From positions 3,740,001 to 3,804,000 of the forward strand of contig OX345636.1 in the NCBI GenBank assembly GCA_947044365.1: a DNA stretch of 64,000 bases, read 5' to 3'. Below the pieces are notes generated by a model that made no database searches, was not told the origin of the DNA, and saw only the letters and a list, made by a program, of their open reading frames with translations. Shown here piece after piece: positions 45,822 to 58,439 of this stretch (the first letter of the stretch is position 1; every line of letters begins with the position of its first letter). Source of the stretch: Petrosia ficiformis. Taxonomy: Eukaryota > Porifera > Demospongiae > Haplosclerida > Petrosiidae. The position numbers and the translations under genes were made by a program.

Positions 45822-46375
45822 AGTATACAAATGACAAGTGGATAACGGGAGATTTAAGGAACTCTCAAAGCATAGCTCATTTTGGTAATGCTGATCAAAA
45901 TTTGCAGCTAGAAAATCAAATCTTGCTTCAAGAACTTGAAGAATCTAAACAACGTATAGAAAATACAGAGATGATACTTCAAGTGTTTTTAAGGAATCAC
46001 AAACAAGCAATGCAAAAGTCAGAATGGTGACTACAAGAGACAAAATCCCAACTACGAGAGACACAATCCAAACTACGAGAGGCAGAATCCCAGCTACAAG
46101 AGACAGAATCCCAACTACGAGAGACACAATCCAAGCTACAACAAGTTAATACTAGAACACTGGAAATGCAACAACAAATACAGTTTTTAAGGAATCACAC
46201 AATGCAAAAGTCAGAATCGCAACTACAAGAGACAAAATCCCAACTATGAGAGACACAATCCAAACTACGAGAGGTAGAATCCCAGCTACAAGAGACAGAG
46301 TCCCAACTACGAGAGACACAATACAAGATACAACAAGCTATTACTAGAGCACTGGAAATGCAACAACAAAATTAA
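45822..46375 (+). pseudogene. Coiled-coil exon with internal tandem duplication
   Basis: TTTACAG acceptor, then QNLQLENQILLQELEESKQR. Repeats of LQETESQLRETQSKLREAES type follow, a heptad-rich coiled coil. Two blocks of about 180 nt (46010-46190 and 46205-46375) are copies of each other, each with one stop (TGA at 46027, TGA at 46247). Confidence 0.7.
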
Positions 46376-46559
46376 TACAGGTTGTAATTATTATAAATGT
46401 TGATGTAATTATATTCCAACATTCATCAGATGTACACTCTTCTCATTGGTTAATAATTAATTAGATTGAGCTCTAGCTCTTGTAAAAAAAATGTCCTTTT
46501 AATAACCAGATTTACAAAGCATTACTGTTATTTTAGTATATATTATACAACCCTAATAG

Positions 46560-47366
46560 GAGCTAAATCAACAAAATCAACATCTTCGTACACAACACGA
46601 TGATCCACACTGAGTCATTGAGAGGGATGAGGTACAAATGACACAGGAGATTTTAGGAACAGGGGGATGGTATGAAGTGCAAATTGGTGTATTTCGAGGT
46701 ACCAAATTAGCAGTTAAATCCCTCCATCAAATGATTATCTCACAATATAATCTTGAACTCTTCTCCAGAGAAATGGATATAGCCTCTCATGTACGACATC
46801 CTAATCTCCTTCAATTCATAGGAGCTACTAGAGTGGGTAATCCAATGGTATTGACTGAACTCATGCCTACCAGTCTTCGAAAGAAACTAGGGGAGACACC
46901 CCTAACCAGATCTCAGATTCTGACTGTTAGTAGTGGTGTGGCAACAGCACTCAATTATCTTCACCTCTGGAAACCACAACCAATTCTTCATTGTGATGTT
47001 AGCAGCGCCAATGTCCTCTTGTAACCATCAGGCAATGGACAATGGAAGGGAAAACTCTCTGATTATGGGTTTGCTAGTCTACTTCACAAAACGCATACAA
47101 TAGCTCCTGGTAGTATAGCTTATGCTGCTTCTGAGGCTCAATCTCCTCATCTTCATTCTCCTGCAATGGATGTCTTCAGTTTTGGTATCCTCATTGTAGA
47201 AATGGCTACTTGTCGTTTCCCATCTGGGGTCTTATTAGAAAGAGAGGAACAAATACAAAGAGTCCAATGGCCATCCATTAAACAATTAGCTGAACATTGG
47301 ACAAGTAATGATCCACAGTTATGTCCCACAATAGAACAAGTACTACAAGACATTAATGAAAAGTAA
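46560..47366 (+). pseudogene. Protein-kinase domain exon, decayed
   Basis: From an AATAG acceptor: ELNQQNQHLRTQHDDPH, a stop, then LGTGGWYEVQIGVFRGTKLA and VKSLH (Gly loop and lysine), LELFSREMDIASHVRHPNLL (helix C Glu), LHCDVSSANVLL (catalytic loop; Cys replaces Arg of HRD), a TAA at 47022-47024, then KLSDYGFASL (DYG for DFG), SIAYAASEAQSP and MDVFSFGILIVEMATCRFPS, ending DINEK-stop at 47366. The order is a complete TKL/TK-like kinase domain of the sort I know from sponge Death-domain kinases. Two stops make it a pseudogene, though the two halves are otherwise well kept. An AATAAA lies about 65 nt downstream. Confidence 0.8.
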
Positions 47367-47825
47367 CCTATATGTTTTTGTGATCAGTTTTAGTACTATA
47401 CCATTAGTACAAATTTGTTGTATGAATTCAATAAACTAGTCATTGTAATTACAATTTTAATACATTATTTTCTCAAATTATTTCTTCAATATTCTTACCT
47501 TGTCTTGAATTTGTTTATATAACTGACTATATGTATACAATAATAATGATGCAGGAAACTGTGATCAGCTAGTTGAGGAGTGTAGGTAGACACCCATCTT
47601 ATTCCTCCGAAATGCACATATTTATTCATTACCAATACAGCTTACTAATATAAACAACTCCCATTGTCTACCTACACCCATTCAAATATATAGACAGACA
47701 GAAAACCATAACACTCCACCAATGCAGACAAAGATTAATTATTTTACTTGCAATCACTAAGCTGAGTCTAGTGCCAACTTCACATGCAATAACAATCAAT
47801 TACGACAGAAAGGGATACTGTCCAC
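47367..47825. other. Intergenic, no gene recognised
   Basis: Polyadenylation-like AATAAACTAG at 47429; nothing else supported. Confidence 0.5.
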
Positions 47826-47831
47826 TTGTGT

Positions 47832-48165
47832 ATGTTGCTGGCTTACCTTTTTATTGGATTTGTAAATTCTGATTATGTTCATCAAGGAGATCAAATTAAT
47901 TATGTAAGTATAACTGGTATTGATTATGTATCTTGTTTCAATGAGATTGACAATCCTTGTCAAAGTTTTATTTATGTTTTTGTGAACATTAATGCTAACT
48001 GTGTAATAATACTGTCCATTCCCTTCCACAAGTTGTAAACACTACAATTAATGTATTGCCCAGGAAGAATCAGTCATTACATGTGAGCCGTTTTAATAAA
48101 GGTATTGTGAATGTTTCAATTGGTGATGTTCGGATTAGTACCAGTGGTTCATCAAATGTGACTTG
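47832..48165 (+). pseudogene. Secreted or membrane protein N-terminal fragment
   Basis: ATG 47832, a hydrophobic leader MLLAYLFIGFVNS, then SITGIDYVSCFNEIDNPCQS. After a stop and shift, another frame reads TTINVLPRKNQSLHVSRFN and VNVSIGDVRISTSGSSNVT. It looks like the start of a large sponge surface protein; the family is not identified. Confidence 0.35.
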
Positions 48166-48834
48166 AAAATCTCACATGGTTTGTTCGAAGCATAGCATAT
48201 TTTTCATTCAAATGAGTTGAGTTTTGAAATGTCCTGTAACCACAACTCTTTGTTAACATAGCATACAAGTACATACATATGTACATTGCCTTGCAGAGCG
48301 TGTGGTTTACAGACGGAATGAACTGAAGTGAAAATCGCAGTAAGTACAGAGGATTTCAGTTCCGTTGAAACAATTATTCCGTTCTGTAACATCACTCTTC
48401 ATTTAATATACATACATTATTAAAGAGGGTGTGGTTACAGAAAGGTTATAACCCTTTCAGTTTTTTAATGTTGTAATTTTACAACATCCTGTCAGAGAGG
48501 AAGTGTCAGAGAGGAACTTAATAGAATACTGAATTCAAACTGCAATTCACGGGATTTTGGATGTACCACGCCCCAAATTACTGTAGATTACGAGAGTATG
48601 CCAATGTGGTGGCGGCATGTCGGCATTCTATTGTCAAAAACGCCCACGCTTTGTTGGATGTGGTCTGGCGGTGCTTTGATTCAAGTGTGACCTTATGCGA
48701 GGACGTCATTGCCGTGTTTTTATAACGCCGTCCATTTTGAGTGGAAAGAAGTCAAGTAACATGATTGTGCTGTTGGATGTTGCAATCGCTATTATAAGGG
48801 TTGTGGTTGAATGGATCTTGACTTTGCACGTAGG
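48166..48834. other. Intergenic, no gene recognised
   Basis: A GC-richer stretch at 48590-48740; CCATTTTGAGTGGAA at 48730-48744 has an inverted counterpart at 49593-49606 on the far side of the next pseudogene. Confidence 0.4.
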
Positions 48835-49555
48835 CTATCTAGGGTGAGAATACATGTTGAATGTGTCACAATATGTTGGTTCCAATTTGCTAGGTCTAAC
48901 CTTTGACTCAGTATAGCTAAACCACCTTCCTATTAGTTCTGGTAGTATGCCAATCTTAAAAAATTCAGTTGCTTTTGTAATTGCTGTGTCAATTTCTGAT
49001 ATAGGGGCATATGCAACAATCTTCGAGCTATATAGGAGCTGACCATGAACAAGGATTAGATGTGCATGAGATACCCTGGAATCTTTTTGTATTTGCCTCA
49101 GCAGCAAATAGTACTGCAGCGCTTCCCCAATTCCAGCCATACACGTGCAGTGGGCGCATAAGATGGTACCCTCTATTTGTATTGCTACCCAAGGAAGGAG
49201 GGGACTACTTGAAATGCTTTGTGAATGCAGACTGCAGCCTTTAGAACAAACACTTATTTCTCTTTCACTACAAGAATTTTTAAATTTCTTACCCAACCTT
49301 GGCAAAAAAAATTATAGCCATCCAAACTCTTGTATGCTTTCAGTTGCACTTTTGTGTATGGACTGATGGCATTTATCAAATAGTTATAAATATTCGACTT
49401 GAGTCCATATAAGGACCTGTCACTAGTTGTAGCTGGGGTGAAATCCTTTGAAGAGTAAGGATCAGAAGCTAATCCAGCAATTTTTAACTTTTGCCTATAT
49501 CATCTTTGTGCTGTAGTATCTAAATCATCATAGTACTTCGAGTTCATTACCCAAG
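48835..49555 (-). pseudogene. SWIM / YqaJ-type transposon-associated protein fragment
   Basis: Minus, in broken frames: MNSKYYDDLDTTAQR near 49535, YGLKSNIYNYLINAISPYTK, then KAYKSLDGYNFFCQGWV, then SLHSQSISSSPLLPWVAIQI and GTILCAHCTCMAGIGEALQY. HSQ..., PWV.... and CAHCTCMAGIGE are the SWIM zinc-finger region that precedes YqaJ nuclease domains in many animal transposon-derived genes. The expected His after GE.C is lost (EALQYY). Frameshifts and stops are present; no nuclease part remains. Confidence 0.6.
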
Positions 49556-49603
49556 TTCTTCAAAACACTACAGTAGCACACGTGTCCACTTTATTCCACT
49601 CAA

Positions 49604-49851
49604 AATGGCGGCCATAGCAACGTATGTTTGTAACTATGTTGAGGCCTCACCCTCAATTGCGCATGACGTTCACGGAATCACCTTGGTTACAAAACGTGGC
49701 AAAAAACCTACACCAATGGCTGCTAGTACTGCCTGAACACTCAACGACCTTTATAGTTCCACTCTTACCTCTGGCAATGAAGACGCTTTCCTACAAGATT
49801 ACTTTTGTACTAATACTAACTTTCAAGAGGATCTCCCACTTCATATGGTAA
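49604..49851 (+). pseudogene. Divergent first exon, unidentified
   Basis: ATG at 49604 reads MAAIATYVCNYVEASPSIAH, then DVHGITLVTKRGKKPTPMAA, a TGA, then NDLYSSTLTSGNEDAFLQDY and a GTAAGT donor at 49852. The start lies about 50 nt from the start of the minus-strand SWIM-type relic, suggesting a divergent pair. Confidence 0.35.
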
Positions 49852-49859
49852 GTGTATTC

Positions 49860-51412
49860 ATAATAACTAAATAAACAATGAATACTAACATTAATTATAC
49901 AGAATATCTGTTTTTTTAAAGAGGATGATGTATTTGAGCCTCCTGATTAATGTGAAGGTGAGATAAGAGCAAACAAAGTATGTATTTCATTTAAAGTAAT
50001 GTTTTAAATTTATTGGAATGTTTAGTCCCCATTGTACATACTAAGGCTTCCATGTTTGTAGAATTGTGTTGGATCTAATATTGTTTCAGTATGACTGTAG
50101 TGACCACTTTTAGTTTAGTAATAGTTTAATTAATAGCTAAAGTTAGCACTTTCTTTAATCAGGAAAGTTAACATAATCATACCCAGAAATTGGAATAGAA
50201 ACTGATGTCATGACACGGAACTCGGTATACTATGGATAAACGGACCGTGAAGATAATTACCATAGCAACATACTTAAAATTTTTATTTTTAATAAACAAA
50301 TAATTATTCTATTATTATAAATCGTTGTTGTATTTCATCTTTCTTTGATAATTCTTCGTCCACTCTTGCTTCTACCTGCTCAGTCAACTCAGTAACAGGT
50401 AAAAATTCACTTTGAAAAATATACCTCAAACAGGAGCACTCTTTGTCAAAATATCTCACTTCTGTTGTCCAATAGGCCTCTATATTTGAGGCTTTTAATT
50501 TAAAGTACTACCTGAATAACTTCCCACACTGCTGCAGCATGTTACAAGACTCTTTTAACTTAATCTGGACGGTAACAGTGTATCTGTCACAGAAACGCAC
50601 GATCTTGAAGAAATTTTTACTTCCAAACAAGTAAACAGGAATTCTTAAAGTTTAAAGTACTTCATTTAAACAATCAAGACATTTAGTAGTATTTTACACA
50701 GCACTAAAAGCAGTAGAACAATCACAATCCATTGTTGAGATTTTAATTAGTTGTGGGTGTGGTCAATTAAATTACAAAAAATTTGCTGAACAGCACCCTT
50801 TTCATGGCAAAAGGACTGCATTTCCGGCTTTGTGGTGCCGTATTTCACCATTTAAAATGAAAGCTAAGATATTAGACTAGGCCATCCAGAGTGCACATCT
50901 TGAAATTTCTTTATAAAATAATTTTTACATTCATTTCAAGAAAGCAAAAATTTGAAAAAATTTTATTAGCTAATACATTTTCAATGGAGGCAATCTAAAA
51001 AATGTCGCTTTCAAAGATCGCCAAAAGGACTAAAGAAGACCTGCATGAATGGAGTAGAAATTTTGTTAGTAATGTACTATATAGATGTCTCCTACGCTGG
51101 CAGAGTGCACATCTTGGAATTTCCTTACTGGTTAAGAGAAATAACCTACTATTTTAAAATCTCCATTGAACGCCATACAAAAATTTCCCGCTAATATACG
51201 GAAAAATTACTGACAAAAATTGCCCGTGTCAAGCCATTTCTGGACATGTTATAATTATCAAGTAGCTTAAATCAAAACCACGAAAGCCATGCCCACCAAA
51301 CATGGCGTGCACCAAGTACAATGCATTTTGAGGAAACAAATGCAGCCGTTTTCTGAAAATTGATTTTAGTTTTATAGTGACAAAAAGGTAAAGAAAGCTG
51401 GTTCTGTTAGGG
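49860..51412. other. AT-rich region, no gene recognised
   Basis: Two diverged copies of GAGTGCACATCTTG(A/G)AATTTC with following sequence at 50889 and 51104; no coding signal. Confidence 0.45.
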
Positions 51413-51810
51413 CTGACCAATTATATCGATGCTGCGATAAAATCAACATTGTTTCAAATAATCATGAATGTGATGTCACGCAGACAGCATTGCAACGTCT
51501 CCACATGTTACAGCGCTTGTGCACTATTGCCGACAACCACACGTGAACGTAGTTGATGTGTTTTAAGCTATTAAATAACTTCTTTAGTTCATCATCAGGG
51601 GATTCAGAGCTTGAAAAAGCAATGAAGAAGACAATGAAGGTGAATTTTTCAAGTAGGTAAACAAGATCAACTCTAAATATGCTTGATGTTGCAGCCTTCC
51701 TCGACAGACGCTATAGAGCATGGTCATACGTACTGGAAGAGAAAAAACAAAGTATTATTAGGCTGGAACAGTTGCTTCAAAAGTGTCAAACGTCCTTACC
51801 ATTCAAACAG
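51413..51810 (+). pseudogene. hAT-like transposase fragment
   Basis: Starts near TAGGGCTGACCAATTATATC and contains SSSGDSELEKAMKKTMKVNF, then TLNMLDVAAFLDRRYRAW, corresponding in order to GDSDVEKSMKMSIKQNL and MDLLNKACFLDPRFRSL of the hAT element at 35-37 kb. Short, strongly diverged and without a clear right end. Confidence 0.4.
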
Positions 51811-52379
51811 GGCATTGGTTAACAATGAACATCCTTTTTGAGTCCAAAGGACATTAGATGTTTGGACCATGAATTTGAAGCAAATATTTCAGGTTCCATA
51901 GGGCAAAGGACGAGACTACCTTTGAACTGTGACATATGTTACAAGGACAATTATATATAAATAATATTGTCGAACACCGCCAAAAAAATTAGTTAAAACT
52001 ATTTCAGTGGTTTGTACACAAATTTAATAATTAGGTGGTGGTTCAGAATACATATTATACCACAGATTTTGATTTTCACAGAACCAAAACAACACAAGTA
52101 TAATGAATGCCAGTTATTTGACAGCAATATCATTGTAAATGGCTCTTCGATTCTAAGGAATAGTTATATTGAATTATGTTTTCTAATGACTAGTTATGTT
52201 AATTTAAGTGCCATACTAACTCAAACAGCTGGCTTCAATGATGTTATTGAGGTGGCCAGCAGTTAATTCTATTTAAGTAAAGTTATTTTTATATGACATG
52301 CACTGTTTTTAGAATACAAATTAATTGAAATTGTGATTTTTGTCTGTTTCTAGAAAAGGTAGAAGTAAAGTATTATTAT

Positions 52380-52680
52380 TATGTATTTCTGATGGCCAGA
52401 TGCAGGTACTTCATTGTAAGTGATCATTGCCCAATAGCTCATAGATCACCAACTGTTACAATACTTAATACATCATTCATTGTTGATTAGAACCTATACA
52501 GCGCCAATGATATTATTATACTATAAACCTAATACAATTATTATAACATATACCTACATACAACATTATTACATTTTCCTTATATGAAGAAGTAAGAATG
52601 TCACTTAACTTAATATAACTGTGTCTCACCACTAGAAAACATTCAACCACATAATTTAATAACTTGTTTTCCAAGAAGTA
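52380..52680 (-). repeat. Dispersed repeat R5, inverted copy
   Basis: Reverse complement matches 56255-56610 (GTTGGTGA, AGGTTCTACTCAACAA-like, ATATAAGGAATATGTAATAA, AAATTATGTGGTTGAATG). Confidence 0.7.
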
Positions 52681-54559
52681 GCTATGTAATTAAAGAACCA
52701 GTAGTTTGACAACAAACAGATGTATAAATTTCTTATGAAGATTTATGGTATTGGTGATGACAAAGAACATAAATTATACGTAATTGTACATAATTTTACA
52801 AGTAGCTAATACTATATAGTAAATGTAATTCCTGAGAGTAGCTACTATACTTGTTATTTAATTGTGTATTTTGAAATGTATTAAATTCTATTATATTGTG
52901 TGTTTTAATAGCCAGACACAGTTATTTTTAAAGTAACAATACCTGCTTTGTTTTTGTCATTTCTAGAAAAGGAAAAATGTGTTTTAATCATGTAGCTACA
53001 GTTTTGTGATGGCCTAATACAATTACTTTTTAATATTCTTTAGTGTATATACATTCAAGATTTTAACATGGCATAAAGGGTGGGGCTCAACTACACTTGT
53101 TCGTTTCTACATTTTTTTCCTTGACTATGATTGCCCACCCACTTTCTCACATATCGTTAACCACAACACTTAGCTTAAACCTGGCCTTTTGACATTGTTT
53201 GACACATTGCTGAAAGTGTGAATCAACAACAAATGGGTACCACAGTTAGACACTCCTTCGTGCCGCTTCGTGATGCTAATAAGCACCTGCTTATACAAAA
53301 AAGCAAGGATAGCTTAATAAAACCATGTATTAAAACCACTCAACCATATATTTTATATTTTTATCATATATATAATTATACAAGGAACTATAAATTTGAG
53401 AAATCGATCATAATAATTATACTGTTTATAATGGTAGTCAATCTATAAAAATAATATAACTTGCATAAGCATAATTATACATAACTATGCAAGTAACTAA
53501 TAAAAGTTAGAATAATCAATTTAGTTGATTCTGTTATCAAATACTTGGCTCTTCAATTGTTTCTTTAAAAGGAATATATTACATTACTGGTATTCTAATG
53601 ACTATGCAGACAGTTATATTAAGTAATAAGTGTATCTCATTAACTTACTTGCTATGCAATTTGTGCTGCGAAAATACAATTGTTAAAATAACTCATTCAT
53701 TTGTTAGTACAGTTGCAAACAATAGTAGAAATTGTAATTTAATTGGTCATGTAGGTTGTTATGACTCAGTCTGCATGGCAGAGTTTTTGATAAGTTTTGA
53801 ATCATGAGCCAAATTGGCTGAACAATGGTTAGTGTGTGTGCCATTTGGAATACATCTTGAGCCAATTAACAAAGAGTTAATGCTATTTGTGATAATATAA
53901 TCATAATTAACTATGCCATCTGGCCCAAAGAAAGAACTGTGCAGTGCTAATTAAGAAGCTCTTTGGGACTGTGGTGCTCCATACAAGCTTATCAAAAACA
54001 CTGCTGCATTGTACAGTACTTATTATACTACCTATTATAATTTTCAATTTCCTCATAATATATAGTCTAATTGATTTACAAAGAAGCAAAATAAATATTT
54101 TAAATGAGGTTTCCAAACCTTGTTTGTGCAGATATTAGACATGATAACTGAATAAGTACGTTATCATGCAGTCATAACATCATGTTTGACTAACTAAATT
54201 ATAATTTGCATCCTTGCAACTATACTATCAAATATATTTGTGATTTTAACAACGCTATTTTTGCAGTGTGATTGCCATTATATACCAACAAATGAATGAG
54301 TCATTTTTAGAATTCTGTTCTTGCAGCAGTATATATTAGTTTGACTGGAAATATGAAGTTTCTGTAATAAATAACGAAACAAAAAAAATTCAACTGCCAA
54401 AATTGAAATGATTATATTCATATTGCAAATAGTGATGACCTAAAACTAGCAAACTAAGAGTAATTATTAGTTATCAATACATCTTTTATTGTTAATTATA
54501 AGTACATTCTCTATCTAGAGAAATGTTTTTTATCACACTGCAAAAGCAAAAATATTAAA

Positions 54560-54840
54560 TTTAGTGGTTAGTACAGTTGCAAGGATTTAACAATTAGCTA
54601 TGCATCTTATACCACAAATACTTTGTACTAATTAAATTCAATAATAGCTGAAGCGTTATAAATTTAGAGTGGTGTCTACTCATATTTCATGTCAAAGATT
54701 TTGTATAATTTATACTAAAGTACATGTAATAGAACTTGTAAACCCACAATGCATAATTTAATTTATACCTTTCAATTCTGTAATAGTAGCATACATGCAT
54801 GTAGCCACAACATTCTCTATGACAATTGACAAACTAAATT
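54560..54840 (-). repeat. Dispersed repeat R8, inverted copy
   Basis: Reverse complement matches 60240-60545 and 62780-63050 (TTGTGGGTTTACAA, ACATGTACTTTAGTATA, ATGAAATATGAGTAGACA, TCCTTGCAACTGTACTAA). Confidence 0.7.
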
Positions 54841-55272
54841 GAAACTCATGCTATTCCATGCAACAATAACATGGTTATTTTGGGGATTTCATTTTTAGAG
54901 TGCAGCTGGAGTTTACGGTTAATTAAAAGAAGAATCTCTGTCTTCCCAGTCAATCCTAATAGTACTAGAGTTCTCCAATGATGTGCACTCTGAATTATCC
55001 AAGTTAGTAATTCCATCTTAGTACACTAAGCCATTAAGATAAAGGATAGGATAAAGTGCTGAAGCCATGCACTGTATACTAATCAACAGAAGTCCTATCA
55101 GTTGTCACATAACCAGTTAATTGACCACTGAAGTAAGCAAAGTGCTTCAAGGAATTGATTATAATAGTATTAGCTACCGTATAGCTGGAAATATTGGTGA
55201 AACAAAACATTGGCGGTTTCGCCTAGAAACAGGGAAACTTAAAAGTTTACGGAGTTAATTTCGACAGTTTAT

Positions 55273-55650
55273 GTGTGGGTAGGGTATCTTGTTGTTGGGC
55301 ATCTACCTCAACTTCCGCTAACCTCTATGTATGTTATGGCAATCCTGGACCTTCTTGTTGACTTCCTTGATGTCCTTTGCAGATGGAAGAGTACTGTTGT
55401 TCTCGTCAGGCAGTATCGTTTCTCTCACTCTACTCTTCCACATGCCATGCTGATGATGACATGTGGTTTTGTACCATATTTGTTATTTTACGGATTTTAT
55501 ATTGACGAATTTAAGTTTACACCACCAAACCGGCAAAGTTTTTTCTCCGCCAATATTTCCGGCTGTACGGTATGTCATCAGGATACTTGCAAACACATCA
55601 ATTCACTAATCCTTGGAAATATAAATAAATATTACCAAACAACGACATAA
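55273..55650 (+). CDS. Unidentified 125-aa open frame
   Basis: GTG/ATG-rich start region, hydrophobic segment MAILDLLVDFLDVLC and LMMTCGFVPYLLFYGFYIDE, a Cys/His patch (GCTVCHQDTCKHIN) near the end. It lies in the only non-duplicated GC-richer stretch of 52-64 kb. No homologue recognised; could be chance or a gene remnant. Confidence 0.2.
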   Translation: MWVGYLVVGHLPQLPLTSMYVMAILDLLVDFLDVLCRWKSTVVLVRQYRFSHSTLPHAMLMMTCGFVPYLLFYGFYIDEFKFTPPNRQSFFSANISGCTVCHQDTCKHINSLILGNINKYYQTTT

Positions 55651-56128
55651 ATCAGTATATTCATTTAGCTTCAAGCGAAGATTCTTAAAACCTGTCAGCA
55701 AATTATAGGTTATAATTATTTAAGAGTATAATCTTGTAAATCTAACATGGCTTGTTGAATTTTTAATCGCAAAAAAGACAATGTCTTTTTTGAGTCAAAT
55801 CAATAGTCATCAATATCAATAATTATAATTAGTAATAATAAACTATAAATTATTTGTTGAAGTAGAATACTATAACATTGTGTCTGGCTCTTAAAACACG
55901 ATAATTATAATAAAATTCATTTCAAACATAATAGCTACTAAATTCATTCTGAGGAATTAGATATATTAGTATTAGTTACTTGTATAAAGAGTGCCGTTGG
56001 GAAATATAATATGCCAAAAATAATAATAATTATATATCATTGTCGTTTATATGGTCATATAATAATGAAAAGGTTTACTTCACATGGTTTGCTTTATGTG
56101 TACAAAACATATAAAGTAATAAAATTGT

Positions 56129-56177
56129 ACTGACATGTTAATTTGTATAATATTATTATACAAACTAACATGTCAGT
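56129..56177. repeat. 49-bp palindrome, member of a recurrent set
   Basis: ACTGACATGTTA.TTTGTATAATA pairs with its complement across one central base. Looser versions recur at 57250-57304 and 60547-60604. Confidence 0.75.
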
Positions 56178-56254
56178 GCTTACTTATTACTTTATAATTA
56201 AATTTATAAATCTATCTGTTGTCAAATTCCCCAAATACATACTTATACTTCATT

Positions 56255-56610
56255 TATTAAATTATGTGGTTGAATGTTTTCTAGTGGCGAGACACAGTTA
56301 TATTAAGTGACATTCTTACTTATTCATATAAGGAATATGTAATAATGTTGTATTTATATAGTAGGTATATGGTATAATAATTATAGTACATGTAGGTTTA
56401 TAGTATGATAATATCTTTGGGATTGTGTATAGGTTCTACTCAACAAAAAGTATGTATTTGTAACACTTATAGTTGGTGACCTATGACCTTTTGAATCAAA
56501 TGAATAAGTACCTTCTGCATCTGGCCATTGGAAATACACAATAGTAATATCTTTTCTAAAACCAGATTAGCCAGTTTTTAGACAAAAATCATAATTTGTA
56601 GGGCTGTACT
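56255..56610 (+). repeat. Dispersed repeat R5, copy 1
   Basis: Direct matches at 59225-59590, 63185-63375 and 63730-64000; an inverted match at 52380-52680. Core GGTTCTACTCAACAA and ATAGTTGGTGACCTATGA. Confidence 0.8.
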
Positions 56611-57239
56611 AGCCACTAAATTTTTTTGTTTTAACTATTTTTTGTAGTTTACCAAGTTTTTGTATTACTTCCTTACATTGTTTCCCTCAACATACATCAA
56701 GCAACCTTTTTTGAACAATGAAATATGGCATAATAAAGTTACCTGTTGCAAGTGAAATAACTAAAGGTTTCAACTGATAAGCACCAAATCTCCAGATAAT
56801 GTATATGCGAAGCGAGTTATTGTCTAACACAACCTTTAAGTCCCACCCATGAACAATGTTAAAATTTGAATGTACCCTAAACAGTATTAAAAAGTAACTG
56901 TATCGAGCCATCACAAAACAGTAACTACATGATTAAAATATATTTTCCTCTATTAGAAATGACAAAAACAAAGCAGGGATTGTTACTTTAAAAATAACTG
57001 TGTCTGGCTATTAAAACACGATAATTCATTTCAAAAGAAACATTTGAATAACCAGTATAGTAGCTACTGAATTCATTCTGAGGAATTAGATATATTAGTA
57101 ATAGTTACTTGTATAACAAGCGCCATCGGGAAATGTAATAATAATAATAAATATATATCATTGCTCATTTGTATTGTGATATAGCTAATAATGAAAGGTT
57201 TACTTCACATGGTTTACTTTATATGTACAAAATGTAATA

Positions 57240-57880
57240 AAATTGTACTAGCATGTTAGTTTGTATAATAATATTATAATAGTAATACAAACTAACATGT
57301 CAGTACTTACTTATTAGTTTATAACTGAAAGATTTTAGTATCATTATACTAGTCTTTTTCTTGTCTTTTCTATAAGCCTTTTCTATAAGCCTTACATTTT
57401 AGTCTCCATTTTATCTCAAAGCTGGAAGAAAAATCCTCAATGTGTCCTGTGAAACATTCAACAAGGAGAAGTAATCAAAACTGCTTAGTAAACAAACTTT
57501 GTGAGCTAGAAAGTAATTTCATGGAGAATTCTTGGAGCTTAATGTTGTAGCAACCACTAACCCAATTGTGTTTGCTTTGATGTAGTGCTTTGCTAGCGAT
57601 AGCCATGATACAGGAGTAGTTACGTTTAGATGTGTCCAGATGTCTCCAATGTCTTTTCAAGTCTAAAAACAGTAACCATGAGTTATAAAAATTGTGATAC
57701 TTCATAACCGAAGGGTTTAAGCAAAAACCTCTTAATATTTTTTTTATCCTTGTATAATTTGAAGTCTGCCAGTAGCTGGTTGAAGCCACCAATGTTTGTA
57801 GTTTTTCCAAATTTTGCAAACACACACACACACACATACACACACACACAACAGCATCTGTAATAGTAATAGCCTTGCAA
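57240..57880 (+). repeat. Large duplication R6, copy 1
   Basis: About 600 nt nearly identical to 60540-61110, including AGAAAGTAATTTCATGGAGA and TTGAAGTCTGCCAGTAGCTG. The minus strand shows an open 124-codon frame (LADFKLYKD type) in both copies, also echoed at 33225-33287 and 63060-63090; coding status unknown. Ends in a (CA)n run. Confidence 0.8.
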
Positions 57881-58439
57881 TAATTTTAATTATTAATTAA
57901 AAACGCCCACCTAAGATTAATTAGGAGAGCACATGTGTATAAGCACATGGTAGGCAAACTTTTCAAGGGAGTAGGATCTTTTATAATCAGTAAGAATGGG
58001 CCTTTATTTAACCTCAAGGTTTTGTAAGTGAGTTATTATTACATTATTTACTGATGCATTGGTGAACAGGACTCTAAGCATTTTCAGATACGGATAGAGA
58101 GGGGAGGGTTGGGATCCCACCAAGATGTCTTTAACCCCCATTTCTGGTTCCCAAGGCCAGACTATCTGTGTCAAAGGTCCAGTAACATCAAAGCATCAAA
58201 GCATATGGATATGTTAACAGTTAAGATTGTTAAATACAATTTACATGTATGACACTGCTTTAATAATAAAGTTTCATTGAACAACAGAAACATAAAGTCT
58301 ATGGAGGAAAGTATGCAGTCTATCAACGTGTGCAAGCAGCTATAGAGTGGTCGGCTGTCTGTCTGTCAGAATACAGGCAATTGAAACTGTTAACAGCAGG
58401 CACATTAATCACTCTGCCTCTGTTTGTCAACACATTCTC

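Noticed and set aside
45990..46375. CRISPR-like or satellite array of AACTACGAGAGACA units
   Set aside because: Units are contiguous, in frame and encode heptad-type Gln/Glu-rich coiled coil; there are no unique spacers and this is eukaryotic DNA.
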